Of a stretch of DNA of 13,571 nucleotides, positions 1 to 6,496 are shown in pieces. The stretch comes from Lachnospiraceae bacterium UBA3310. GTDB lineage: Bacteria; Bacillota; Clostridia; Lachnospirales; Lachnospiraceae. The stretch covers positions 1 through 13,571 of the forward strand of contig DESQ01000013.1 of NCBI GenBank assembly GCA_002361355.1. Reading direction: 5' to 3'. Numbering within the stretch: position 1 is the first letter of the stretch; each line of letters opens with the position of its first letter. A program made the position numbers and the translations under genes. The notes under the pieces were generated by a model. The model had not been told where the DNA came from. It worked only from the letters and a program-made list of their open reading frames with translations, and did no database searches.

Positions 1-20
1 TACAACTTTATTATAGCAGG

Positions 21-593
21 TCAAATGTAGCTCTTGCTTGTTTGAAAGAAAGTACAGGCATTTAAGGTATCCAGCCAGAGGCGGATAGACTTATTGGCAG
101 GATAGGTATCGGATGTGGTATGGACAAGAGTGGTTTTGTCCTGCGCCTCAATGTAGATAATGTCTGCCTCAGATATTGTTTTGGTCGTCTTCCCGACACG
201 AAGGATTACGGGAGAGGTCAGGTCGGTATAAGCGCGCATGGCACGATCCATACCTGCAAACAGACGATTTTTGTCTAATGGTTTTGAGAGATAGCGGAAG
301 GCGTGAGCATCCATGGCGTCATCCAGATATTGATCATAGGAGGTTGTGATGAAGATGAAGATATCGGGATAGGCCTTTTTCAGTTCGCTGCTTACGCGAA
401 TCCCGTTGGAACCGGGCATTTCGATATCCAAAAAGACCAAATCCTTTTTTCCCTGATCCGCCAGCAGAGAATCTCCGTCCGAAAAAGAGACAAGTTCCGG
501 CGTGATATTGTCTTTTTGGGAAAAATATTCTTCCAGATATTGTTTGATTTCTTTTACGACAAAGCGGTCATCATCGCAGATCAGGATGCGCAT
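21..593 (-). CDS. LytTR-family response regulator (AgrA/ComE-like), short at its C-terminus
   Basis: This is a two-component response regulator acting in the cytoplasm as a DNA-binding transcription factor. Residues 1-120 form a receiver domain with an acidic cluster D7-D8-D9, phospho-acceptor D56 in FLDIEMPG, and the conserved lysine K104 in LSKPL. Residues about 127-190 match the first part of a LytTR DNA-binding domain (ADIIYIEA, then FFQTSKSYI). LytTR domains are normally about 95 residues and such regulators about 235-250, so this 190-residue ORF stops roughly 40 residues early, in the middle of the domain. The start is supported by AAGGGGA seven bases upstream of the ATG on the minus strand. 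The gene diverges from the agrD-like operon, and 21-bp-spaced repeats lie between them, so it is the obvious regulator of that operon. The cognate kinase is not in the window and probably lies to the left. The family call is firm; whether the gene is intact is not. Confidence 0.9.
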   Translation of the reverse strand: MRILICDDDRFVVKEIKQYLEEYFSQKDNITPELVSFSDGDSLLADQGKKDLVFLDIEMPGSNGIRVSSELKKAYPDIFIFITTSYDQYLDDAMDAHAFRYLSKPLDKNRLFAGMDRAMRAYTDLTSPVILRVGKTTKTISEADIIYIEAQDKTTLVHTTSDTYPANKSIRLWLDTLNACTFFQTSKSYI

Positions 594-729
594 GTCTGAT
601 TCCCCTTTCTACTAACCCATTTCTACTACAGATTTATTTTACAAAAAATTGACAAAAAAAGCAATTATTCCCTTTTTTCCTCATAATGGAGTGCAACTGA
701 ATAATTTTAAAACAAAACATTGTATGAAT

Positions 730-761
730 TGCCCGCTTGCGTGAAAATAGTGCCCGCTTGC
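730..761 (+). promoter_or_regulatory. Tandem direct repeats, probable LytTR regulator binding site
   Basis: The 11-mer TGCCCGCTTGC occurs at 730-740 and again, without mismatch, at 751-761. The start-to-start distance is 21 bp, or two helical turns. AgrA, ComE, PlnC and VirR type regulators bind two direct repeats with this period on one DNA face. The pair sits about 10 bp upstream of the likely -35 position of the agrD promoter, where an activator would contact RNA polymerase. The repeats are seen directly; binding by the neighbouring regulator is inference. Confidence 0.7.
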
Positions 762-771
762 ACGTACAATA

Positions 772-800
772 TCGTAAAATTTGTCGGGTTACGCTATGAT
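772..800 (+). promoter_or_regulatory. Candidate activator-dependent promoter of the agrD/CIS operon
   Basis: TATGAT at 795-800 is a good -10 element. The hexamer 17 bp upstream (772-777, TCGTAA) is a poor -35, as expected for a promoter that needs an activator bound just upstream. Transcription would start near 807, giving a leader of about 40 bases before the SD sequence AAGGAGG at 831-837. No other convincing promoter was found before the long gene series that follows. Confidence 0.45.
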
Positions 801-845
801 TGAAATGATTTAAACAAATATGTCTGCGCAAAGGAGGATGACGTT

Positions 846-995
846 ATGGACAAAAAGAAAATTTCCAAAGCAGTTGCTCAAAAGGCGGTAAAAGTATTAG
901 ATACATATTTATGTGCGGAAGCAAATACGACTTCTTGTGTAACCTTTTACCAGCCCAAGGCGCCGGAATCATTGTCAAGATTTAAGAGAAAGTAG
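846..995 (+). CDS. agrD: AgrD-like cyclic autoinducer pre-peptide
   Basis: This 49-residue peptide starts at an ATG eight bases after a perfect AAGGAGG. Residues 1-22 are a lysine-rich amphipathic helix (MDKKKISKAVAQKAVKVLDT...), the typical membrane-binding leader of AgrD. Then come NTTS, a cysteine at position 31, and CVTFY. The tail QPKAPESLSRFKRK carries the P-x-x-P-E-x-L pattern of the AgrD recognition region. By analogy with staphylococcal and clostridial AgrD, AgrB would cut after Y35 and close a five-residue thiolactone ring between C31 and the Y35 carboxyl group. The N-terminal tail length of the mature signal cannot be told from sequence. The gene ends 8 bases before the agrB-type gene, in the order D then B. 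Its C-terminus is basic, unlike the acidic tail of Staphylococcus aureus AgrD. Confidence 0.88.
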   Translation: MDKKKISKAVAQKAVKVLDTYLCAEANTTSCVTFYQPKAPESLSRFKRK

Positions 996-1003
996 GAAAC
1001 AGG

Positions 1004-3322
1004 ATGGGATGGTTGGCGAATAAATTTACAGATTGGCTGATTATCCATGGGGCAGCGGAAGAAGAGGACAGAGACCTATACGAATATGCATCCTTGTGTC
1101 TTTTAATGACTGCTGCCCCGCTTTTTCTGGCCATGCTGGTGGGAGGGCTCATGGGAGAATTTCGTACGGCAGCGCTCATGATTCTCCCCTTTGTGGTAAT
1201 CAGAAAATTTAGCGGCGGATATCACGCGAAACATGCGTGGACATGCATGATTTGCTCTGTTGCACTATTGGCGGTGTGCATTTTCATTGCGGCGAACATT
1301 ACATTCAGCCGGGTATTATGTATCTGCATGTTTGCGGGAGCTGCCTTGTTGTTTTTATTCAGCCCTGTGGATTCGGAGAACAAAAGGTTAAGTGAAGAAG
1401 AGAAAAAAAAATTCAGAAAGACGGCGGGAATCCTTGCACTGGCAGTATGTGCCATTGCTGTGGCAGGTATGTGGTGCGGGAACGAGAGATTGGCGGTGTG
1501 CATGGCAGTCGGACTGCTTCTGACACTGGCGCTGCAGATTCCCTGTGTATTGCAAAAAGGAGCGGGGAAGCTGGCAAAAATATCTGTTTTTACCCTGTCT
1601 TTCTTTTTTATTTATCTGTCGTTGGGATTTGTAGCTGACGCAAAAGAGAGCGAGCCGTCTTCGCCTCAGGAAATTGTGGTGGTTTTGGACTGCAGCCAGT
1701 CCATGAAAGACGTGGACGCCGGTTACGCTTCCTTTGACTTTGCCAAAATGCTGTCGGCGGTTTTACCCAGAGACTACCGTATTGGCTTAACTGCCTACCG
1801 GGATGAGGTCTGCGTGAGCCTGCCGCTGGGAAGCAGTCATGCCATGTTAGAGGACGCGTTGGAGGAGATTGCGTATCAGAATTATGGAAATGCGGGAGCC
1901 GGGCTGGCTGCGGCAGTGGAAATGTTTGACAATGATGCGGCGTCCAAAAGGATTATTTTGATCTCAGACGGCGAGATTATGATGAAAACCGGGGAAGGCA
2001 CGCAGGAATCAGCGGAATTGTTTGCGCAGGCGGTAGAACAGGCCAGGCGGGATGATATCGTCATAGACGTAGTGGCGCTGGGCCCGCGTATCGAGGAAGG
2101 AGATACGATATATGCAGCCGCCGAAACAACCGGCGGTGTTTTAAACCAACTGTCTGACGGTGAACAGATGGAGGATTTCGCGGAGAAGCTGATTTTTGAG
2201 CAGTGGCAGTTAAAAGCATCCCATGTGGGAAATATCAGCGGGTTAAGCGGTGAATTGTCGGTGAAACTTCCAGACTGCCTGATGAGCAAAGCGAAACTTG
2301 TCCTGCTGGGGAGTCAGCAGAACGAAAACATGACCGTAAACTGTGAGGCGGACAGGGTAAACCTGTCAAAAGGAAAAAATTATACCGTTATAGAATTATT
2401 AAAACCGTCGTCGGATGAGGTAAAGATCAAGATGGACGCGGACTCTCCGATGGATGTCAGCGCTTATCTCACAGCGGAATATGACTTCTGTTTGCACGCG
2501 GACTACACCTACACTTCGGCAGTGCAGAGCGCGAACTTTGGATTGAAAATAACGAACCAGGACGGACTGAACATGCTGGATGGGCATCTGAAAGACGGCG
2601 GCGTGCAGCTCTTTTTGGATGAGGAGCAGCAGACCTATCAGGTGACAGGAGACGCCCTCCGCCTGTCAAGACAGTATGAGCAGGATACGACGGTCAGGCT
2701 GCGGGTTGCCTTTGACGGACTGTATGGTAACTATTACGGAGATACGGAAGAGACGGTGGAGGTTCAGGTGCCGGTTGTGGAGGAAATACCGCCGGAACCG
2801 GAGATCGACTGGTTCTTCTGGTCTGTGATCGCCGCTTTCGCCGCTGCGCTGGTTGTCATAGCGATTCTTGCCTACAGGCAGAAAAAAAGGTCGTTTGACA
2901 GAAGAAAGATGATTGACGCGGGAAGAGCCCTCCCCAGGGAGACAGGAAACCGCAGGAGTGAATTTAACGGAAAATTGCAGATTTATGTGATACATAATAA
3001 GGACGGAATCGACTATCCGCCGGAAAGCATTAACCTGTTTGCAAGATGCAGCCGTGAAATTATCACGCTGGAATGGCTTTTAGATGTCTGTAACCTTCCG
3101 CTGAACGTAAAAGGAGCGGAGCGGATCATTATAAGACCCGGGGACGACAGGAGCCTGATCATTAAGAATAACAGCAGAGCAACCGTGTTGATGGGGCGCG
3201 AGTTCCTGGTAAAAGGACATGCATACCACTTGTATTATGGAGAAAAGGTAACTTTTATTTTTGATCAGGAAGATACGGAAATAGAAGTTCACTATAGAGA
3301 CTTAAAACCAAACGAAAGATAG
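1004..3322 (+). CDS. AgrB peptide protease fused to a membrane-anchored vWA protein
   Basis: This 772-residue ORF joins two proteins. Residues 1-188 are a complete AgrB-type membrane endopeptidase. It has the catalytic pair H74 and C81 in RKFSGGYHAKHAWTC (the same seven-residue spacing as H77/C84 of S. aureus AgrB), the SPVDSENK motif near 120-127, and about six hydrophobic segments. Residues 190-213 look like a signal peptide (LAKIS, hydrophobic 195-210, then VADA). A vWA domain follows at about 222-400 with the MIDAS motif D229-x-S231-x-S233 and LISDGE (D322). A beta-rich region covers 405-595, a membrane helix about 602-624, a positive stop (RQKKR), and a cytoplasmic beta-rich tail 640-772 of unrecognised, perhaps FHA-like, fold. 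The usual MIDAS threonine seems replaced (GNAGAGL). Charge distribution puts the vWA domain outside the cell. The gene lies between agrD and the sheath gene. Both halves are recognised with confidence; function of the fusion is inference. Confidence 0.85.
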   Translation: MGWLANKFTDWLIIHGAAEEEDRDLYEYASLCLLMTAAPLFLAMLVGGLMGEFRTAALMILPFVVIRKFSGGYHAKHAWTCMICSVALLAVCIFIAANITFSRVLCICMFAGAALLFLFSPVDSENKRLSEEEKKKFRKTAGILALAVCAIAVAGMWCGNERLAVCMAVGLLLTLALQIPCVLQKGAGKLAKISVFTLSFFFIYLSLGFVADAKESEPSSPQEIVVVLDCSQSMKDVDAGYASFDFAKMLSAVLPRDYRIGLTAYRDEVCVSLPLGSSHAMLEDALEEIAYQNYGNAGAGLAAAVEMFDNDAASKRIILISDGEIMMKTGEGTQESAELFAQAVEQARRDDIVIDVVALGPRIEEGDTIYAAAETTGGVLNQLSDGEQMEDFAEKLIFEQWQLKASHVGNISGLSGELSVKLPDCLMSKAKLVLLGSQQNENMTVNCEADRVNLSKGKNYTVIELLKPSSDEVKIKMDADSPMDVSAYLTAEYDFCLHADYTYTSAVQSANFGLKITNQDGLNMLDGHLKDGGVQLFLDEEQQTYQVTGDALRLSRQYEQDTTVRLRVAFDGLYGNYYGDTEETVEVQVPVVEEIPPEPEIDWFFWSVIAAFAAALVVIAILAYRQKKRSFDRRKMIDAGRALPRETGNRRSEFNGKLQIYVIHNKDGIDYPPESINLFARCSREIITLEWLLDVCNLPLNVKGAERIIIRPGDDRSLIIKNNSRATVLMGREFLVKGHAYHLYYGEKVTFIFDQEDTEIEVHYRDLKPNER
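1554..1573 (+). promoter_or_regulatory. Internal SD followed by CTG at the AgrB/vWA junction
   Basis: Inside the fusion ORF, AAAAAGGAG (1554-1562) lies eight bases before an in-frame CTG at 1571-1573, codon 190. This is exactly where a separate vWA protein with its own signal peptide would begin (LAKISVFTLSFFF...). It may be a relic of a once separate gene whose ATG became CTG, or a weak internal start that still makes free vWA protein. CUG starts are rare, so activity is uncertain. Confidence 0.4.
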
Positions 3323-3334
3323 AGGAGGTAGAGA

Positions 3335-5515
3335 ATGAGCATTATCAAACAGACGAACAGGACGTTATTGTTTGAGGAAGTGAATCCGGAGAAGGCGGAT
3401 CTTCTGACACTTGTAGGAGATGTGAGAGGCATCGACAGCTTAAGCGACGAGAAGATCAAGGAGATGAACGAGGCGCTGCTTGTAAGGAATTTTGATGAGT
3501 TCATAGAGAAATTTGAACCGGTTGTCTATTCCTTTTTCAACGCCAACAATCAGAAAATCATGTACACGCTGAAAAAACCGGAAAACATTCCGGAGGATAT
3601 GATAACGCCGATTTATCTGAACAGGCAGAATGATTTCCTCAAGATGCTGATGTCCCTTGTGGAGGCAAAACGTTCCCAGAGCATCATCAACGTGGATTTT
3701 CAGTTTGACAAGCTGACGGATATGATATCCCCGAAGAAGGTCATGGAGGATATCAAGCAGAACCGGAAGGAACTCCAGTATACTTATAAGAATTATGCGG
3801 AACTGGAGGACGGCGACCCGCACAAACTGGATATCGCGGATAAGCTGAACGTAATGTTTGAAGAGGCAAGTGCGAACTATAACAATGTATTGGCAATGCT
3901 TCCGCTTGCCATCGAGGATATCAAGACCAGACTGCTTTTGGGAGAAGCGGAAGAGAAGAAGGATAACACCCCGCTTGCGCTTGGCGTACTGAGCATGGAT
4001 GAAAAGGGAGAACTCAAGGTTCTGGAAGTGCCAAAGACGGAGAAGGCGGAGCTGATGGTTGTGGATGACAATGTCAATACCGGGCTGATTGCGGCATTGG
4101 AAGACGATTACGAGGCGCTCAACGAGGACAGCAGCGACTATGTGAAGGCCCTTGTGACAAGAACCTACTGTCCCCTTGCCTCCACTATGGTCAGCAATAT
4201 TGATGTCAAGCAGGAGGTCAGCAATTACAATTCCTATCTGGAATTTTATAAGACGGCCAAGGACGATTTTATCAAAGTGGTAAAACCGCTGATAGAAAAA
4301 ATCCTGGGCGTATGGGCGTTTTTTGAACAGTATCCGTCCAATTTAAAAGGCATGAGACCGTCCATGCTGGTAACCAACGTCTCCAACGATATGCTGGTAA
4401 AGAGCAATAACCTGCCAAGGCTGATCGCCTTTTTAAATACGGTCAATGCTAAGAACGATTTCGACAATACCATATGGTACGGCATTGTACCCTCTGTTTC
4501 CCTGGATCAAAATTCCAACATCAAACTGACCAGACAGCGTTTTCAGGGAAATGAGAAGGTGGAAAAGACGGGAGTCAACAGCGTGGAAGTGCTGACCAGG
4601 CTGCTGGATGTGCTGAAAGACTACTCGGTGCAGTGCTTTTTCAGTTACGAAACAGGGGATAAGACCACCTTTAATTACATGGCGACGGAGGGCATCGAGA
4701 AGTTTGAGGAGCGCTGCAGTTCTCTGACAGGAAAGGCTTTCAGTGAATTTGCCATTCCCTGTATTCCAAACTTCACCATCATTCCCAAGGAAAAGTCCGG
4801 CGTGATTCTGGACAAGCGTATGACGGTCAATGAAGAAAACGTGGCGGAACTGTCCAAAGAGAAAGAGGACATTATGAAACTGTGGATCGATGGCGTCTAT
4901 GTGGGGGCTGCCTATATTGCGGCGGGTCTCGTGGCGGCCTATCAGTGTCCGGAGTATCTGAAAGAGAAGTTCAAGAGGAATGTGGACGAGGAGCTTCCCG
5001 GCGTCCGGTTCGATATCGAGGCGGGCGACCATCCGCTTCGCGTACATACGGTGATGGCAAAGGAGATTACCGGTTTCACCAATTCCATTAAAAATGAGAT
5101 TAACAGACGCAGCTTCGGTTTTGTCTTTTCTTCGGAAAATGCCATGCTGGAGACGGAGAATGTCTCCCATATCATGGTCTATAAGGCAAGGAATCTGATG
5201 AGTGACGGCAAGGTGTACGAGCCGATTTACAAGACGCAGGTAACGACCTATATGGAAAGGGTTCTGCGTCATGCCACCAGCGATTTCAAGCAGGAGAACA
5301 TCGTGAAATTCTTCTCCAATAACCCTTCCAGCCAGAAGAGCAAATGGCTGGAGAAGAAAGGGTGTGTCAACGCGATCCTTGGCGCAGGTGACGATGTGGA
5401 ATATGAGATTGACGAGAGTAACGGTTATTGCGTTCTGAATATTACTTTTAACGGCAACGTCAAGAATCTGGAAATCGAGATCAATCGATTTAACTCTAAC
5501 AACCGTGCCATTTAA
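3335..5515 (+). CDS. Contractile injection system sheath subunit, large (TssC/gp18-like)
   Basis: This 726-residue cytoplasmic protein has no signal peptide or membrane helix. The last 140 residues fit the C-terminal domain of contractile sheath proteins: TYMERVLRHATSD, then KWLEKKGCVNAILGAGD, then YEIDESNGYCVLNITFNGN and a final strand LEIEINRFN. This is the helix, 'added subunit' helix and beta layout seen in phage sheath and TssC proteins. The middle carries IWYGIVPSV and LWIDGVYVGAAYIAAGLVAAYQ. Residues 1-220 are mostly helical and charged and are unlike the usual sheath. Length exceeds the typical 350-500 residues, and no separate TssB-like small subunit gene is present, so the N-terminal part may replace it. 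AGGAGG six bases before the ATG sets the start. Immediate downstream tube genes support the call. The exact family is not recognised. Confidence 0.72.
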   Translation: MSIIKQTNRTLLFEEVNPEKADLLTLVGDVRGIDSLSDEKIKEMNEALLVRNFDEFIEKFEPVVYSFFNANNQKIMYTLKKPENIPEDMITPIYLNRQNDFLKMLMSLVEAKRSQSIINVDFQFDKLTDMISPKKVMEDIKQNRKELQYTYKNYAELEDGDPHKLDIADKLNVMFEEASANYNNVLAMLPLAIEDIKTRLLLGEAEEKKDNTPLALGVLSMDEKGELKVLEVPKTEKAELMVVDDNVNTGLIAALEDDYEALNEDSSDYVKALVTRTYCPLASTMVSNIDVKQEVSNYNSYLEFYKTAKDDFIKVVKPLIEKILGVWAFFEQYPSNLKGMRPSMLVTNVSNDMLVKSNNLPRLIAFLNTVNAKNDFDNTIWYGIVPSVSLDQNSNIKLTRQRFQGNEKVEKTGVNSVEVLTRLLDVLKDYSVQCFFSYETGDKTTFNYMATEGIEKFEERCSSLTGKAFSEFAIPCIPNFTIIPKEKSGVILDKRMTVNEENVAELSKEKEDIMKLWIDGVYVGAAYIAAGLVAAYQCPEYLKEKFKRNVDEELPGVRFDIEAGDHPLRVHTVMAKEITGFTNSIKNEINRRSFGFVFSSENAMLETENVSHIMVYKARNLMSDGKVYEPIYKTQVTTYMERVLRHATSDFKQENIVKFFSNNPSSQKSKWLEKKGCVNAILGAGDDVEYEIDESNGYCVLNITFNGNVKNLEIEINRFNSNNRAI

Positions 5516-5542
5516 TTATAAAATGAAAAGGAGGAAGTAAAA

Positions 5543-5974
5543 ATGGGTTTTAGGTTGAGTGTAACAGGAGGCGCAGAGCAGATCGCTCTGGATGAGAAGA
5601 GCATCAAAAATGTGATTTTCGGCTCAGAGTCCGCTATGGATTCCAACGCGAGGGCAACCGATTTCGGTGTGTCCATGAAGATTTGGGGCAAGATGCTCTA
5701 CAAGCTTGGCGGAGAGGGCAGTGATAATACACTGGAACTGTCCAAGTGGTCAGTTGTTCCCTCTGAGAGAGCGGACTGCTACCGTACGGCGGCAGTGGAA
5801 GTGATTTCGGCCGGGCAGATTGTCCGCAAGTATGAAGTGCCGAATGCCTTTGTCATGGAGTATTCGGAGGAGATGGACGATGAGACAGGTGTAGGCACGT
5901 TCTATCTGCACATCAAGCAGAAGAAGGACGAGAACGACAAGGTAAAAATTGAGGGCGGTTACGCAGGCGAGTAG
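5543..5974 (+). CDS. Hcp/gp19-like inner tube protein, first copy
   Basis: This 143-residue, beta-rich protein has the size of CIS tube subunits and follows the sheath gene by 27 bases, the usual sheath-tube order. It contains DSNARATDFG near residue 33, WSVVPSERADCYR at mid-protein, NAFVMEYSEE, and a C-terminal GVGTFYLHIKQKKD ending in IEGGYAGE. All these blocks recur in the next gene, so the two are paralogues. Tube subunits assemble as hexameric rings inside the sheath and are expelled with the spike. A strong AAGGAGG precedes the ATG. No signal peptide is seen. Assignment rests on size, context and the duplicate; remote homology to Hcp was judged by eye only. Confidence 0.7.
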   Translation: MGFRLSVTGGAEQIALDEKSIKNVIFGSESAMDSNARATDFGVSMKIWGKMLYKLGGEGSDNTLELSKWSVVPSERADCYRTAAVEVISAGQIVRKYEVPNAFVMEYSEEMDDETGVGTFYLHIKQKKDENDKVKIEGGYAGE

Positions 5975-5991
5975 AGAGGAGGAGAAGAACA

Positions 5992-6417
5992 ATGGCATTT
6001 GTAGTAAAAGTTGAAGGCACGGAAGCGTTTGAGATATCCAAGGAGTGCGTAAAAAGCGTAAAAATGACCACCGATATCCCGCAGGATTCCAACGCAAGAA
6101 CTAAGGATTTCGGGGCTACCATAACGATCAAGGGAAAAATTCTGACCGCGGTGGGCGGAGATCCTTTCGACAGCACCAGAAAGATGGCGCTGTGGTCTGT
6201 TGTTCCGGCGGAGCGGGCTGACAGCTACAGGAAAGTGACGGTGGAGTATGTGGCCGCTGGCATTATGGAGAGAAAATACTGTTTCCCGAACGCTTTTGTG
6301 ATAGACTATAAGGAGGATTACGGTGATGAGGCTGGAATTGGCACCTTTACACTCGTAATCAGACAGAAGAAGGATAAGATCAGCACCGTATCGGTAGAGG
6401 GCGGTTATATGGCATAA
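5992..6417 (+). CDS. Hcp/gp19-like inner tube protein, second copy
   Basis: This 141-residue paralogue of the preceding gene begins 17 bases after it with GAGGAGGAG as ribosome binding site. Shared blocks in the same order are DSNAR-x-x-DFG, WSVVP-x-ERAD-x-YR, NAFV, DE-x-G-x-GTF, QKKD and EGGY. The main differences are in the N-terminal 25 residues and the loop after GGD (residues about 55-63). In CIS loci a second tube protein often forms the first rings on the baseplate or next to the spike, while the other forms the bulk tube. Which copy does which cannot be told here. A strong RNA hairpin lies 24 bases after its stop codon. Confidence 0.7.
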   Translation: MAFVVKVEGTEAFEISKECVKSVKMTTDIPQDSNARTKDFGATITIKGKILTAVGGDPFDSTRKMALWSVVPAERADSYRKVTVEYVAAGIMERKYCFPNAFVIDYKEDYGDEAGIGTFTLVIRQKKDKISTVSVEGGYMA

Positions 6418-6441
6418 CGATATGCCGATGTACAGGAAATC

Positions 6442-6477
6442 AGAGGGCGTATGCAACGGATGTTGGATACGCCTTCT
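6442..6477 (+). promoter_or_regulatory. Long RNA hairpin between the tube and J-domain genes
   Basis: Bases 6442-6457 pair with 6462-6477 around the tetraloop GGAT. Of 16 positions, 14 are Watson-Crick pairs, one is G-U and one is a G-G mismatch (6453/6466). The core is GGCGTAT with ATACGCC. No U-run follows (TCAAAAAAAG), so it is a poor intrinsic terminator. A 3'-end stabiliser or processing site that keeps sheath and tube mRNA abundant relative to downstream genes is the better guess. The structure ends about 10 bases before the SD of the next gene. Confidence 0.6.
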
Positions 6478-6496
6478 CAAAAAAAGGGAGTCTTTC

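Noticed and set aside
303..599. 98-codon plus-strand ORF opposite the response regulator
   Set aside because: It lies wholly antisense to a clear receiver-domain gene and shows no family features or SD.
750..763. Small inverted repeat GTGC/GCAC near the second LytTR repeat
   Set aside because: Only four base pairs and contained in the direct-repeat site; expected by chance.
634..831. 65-codon minus-strand ORF across the intergenic region
   Set aside because: It covers the promoter and LytTR repeats, is cysteine/phenylalanine-rich in a low-complexity way, and has no SD.
4433..5272. 279-codon minus-strand ORF inside the sheath gene
   Set aside because: A shadow of the sheath gene, rich in H, R and L as expected for antisense of a real coding frame.
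6442..6477. Reading the hairpin as an intrinsic terminator
   Set aside because: No U-run follows on either strand; the downstream gene is close and has no own promoter that I can see.
6422..6496. Upstream start for the J-protein
   Set aside because: The 25 extra residues are encoded by the hairpin region, lack an SD, and precede a J-domain that starts properly at 6497.
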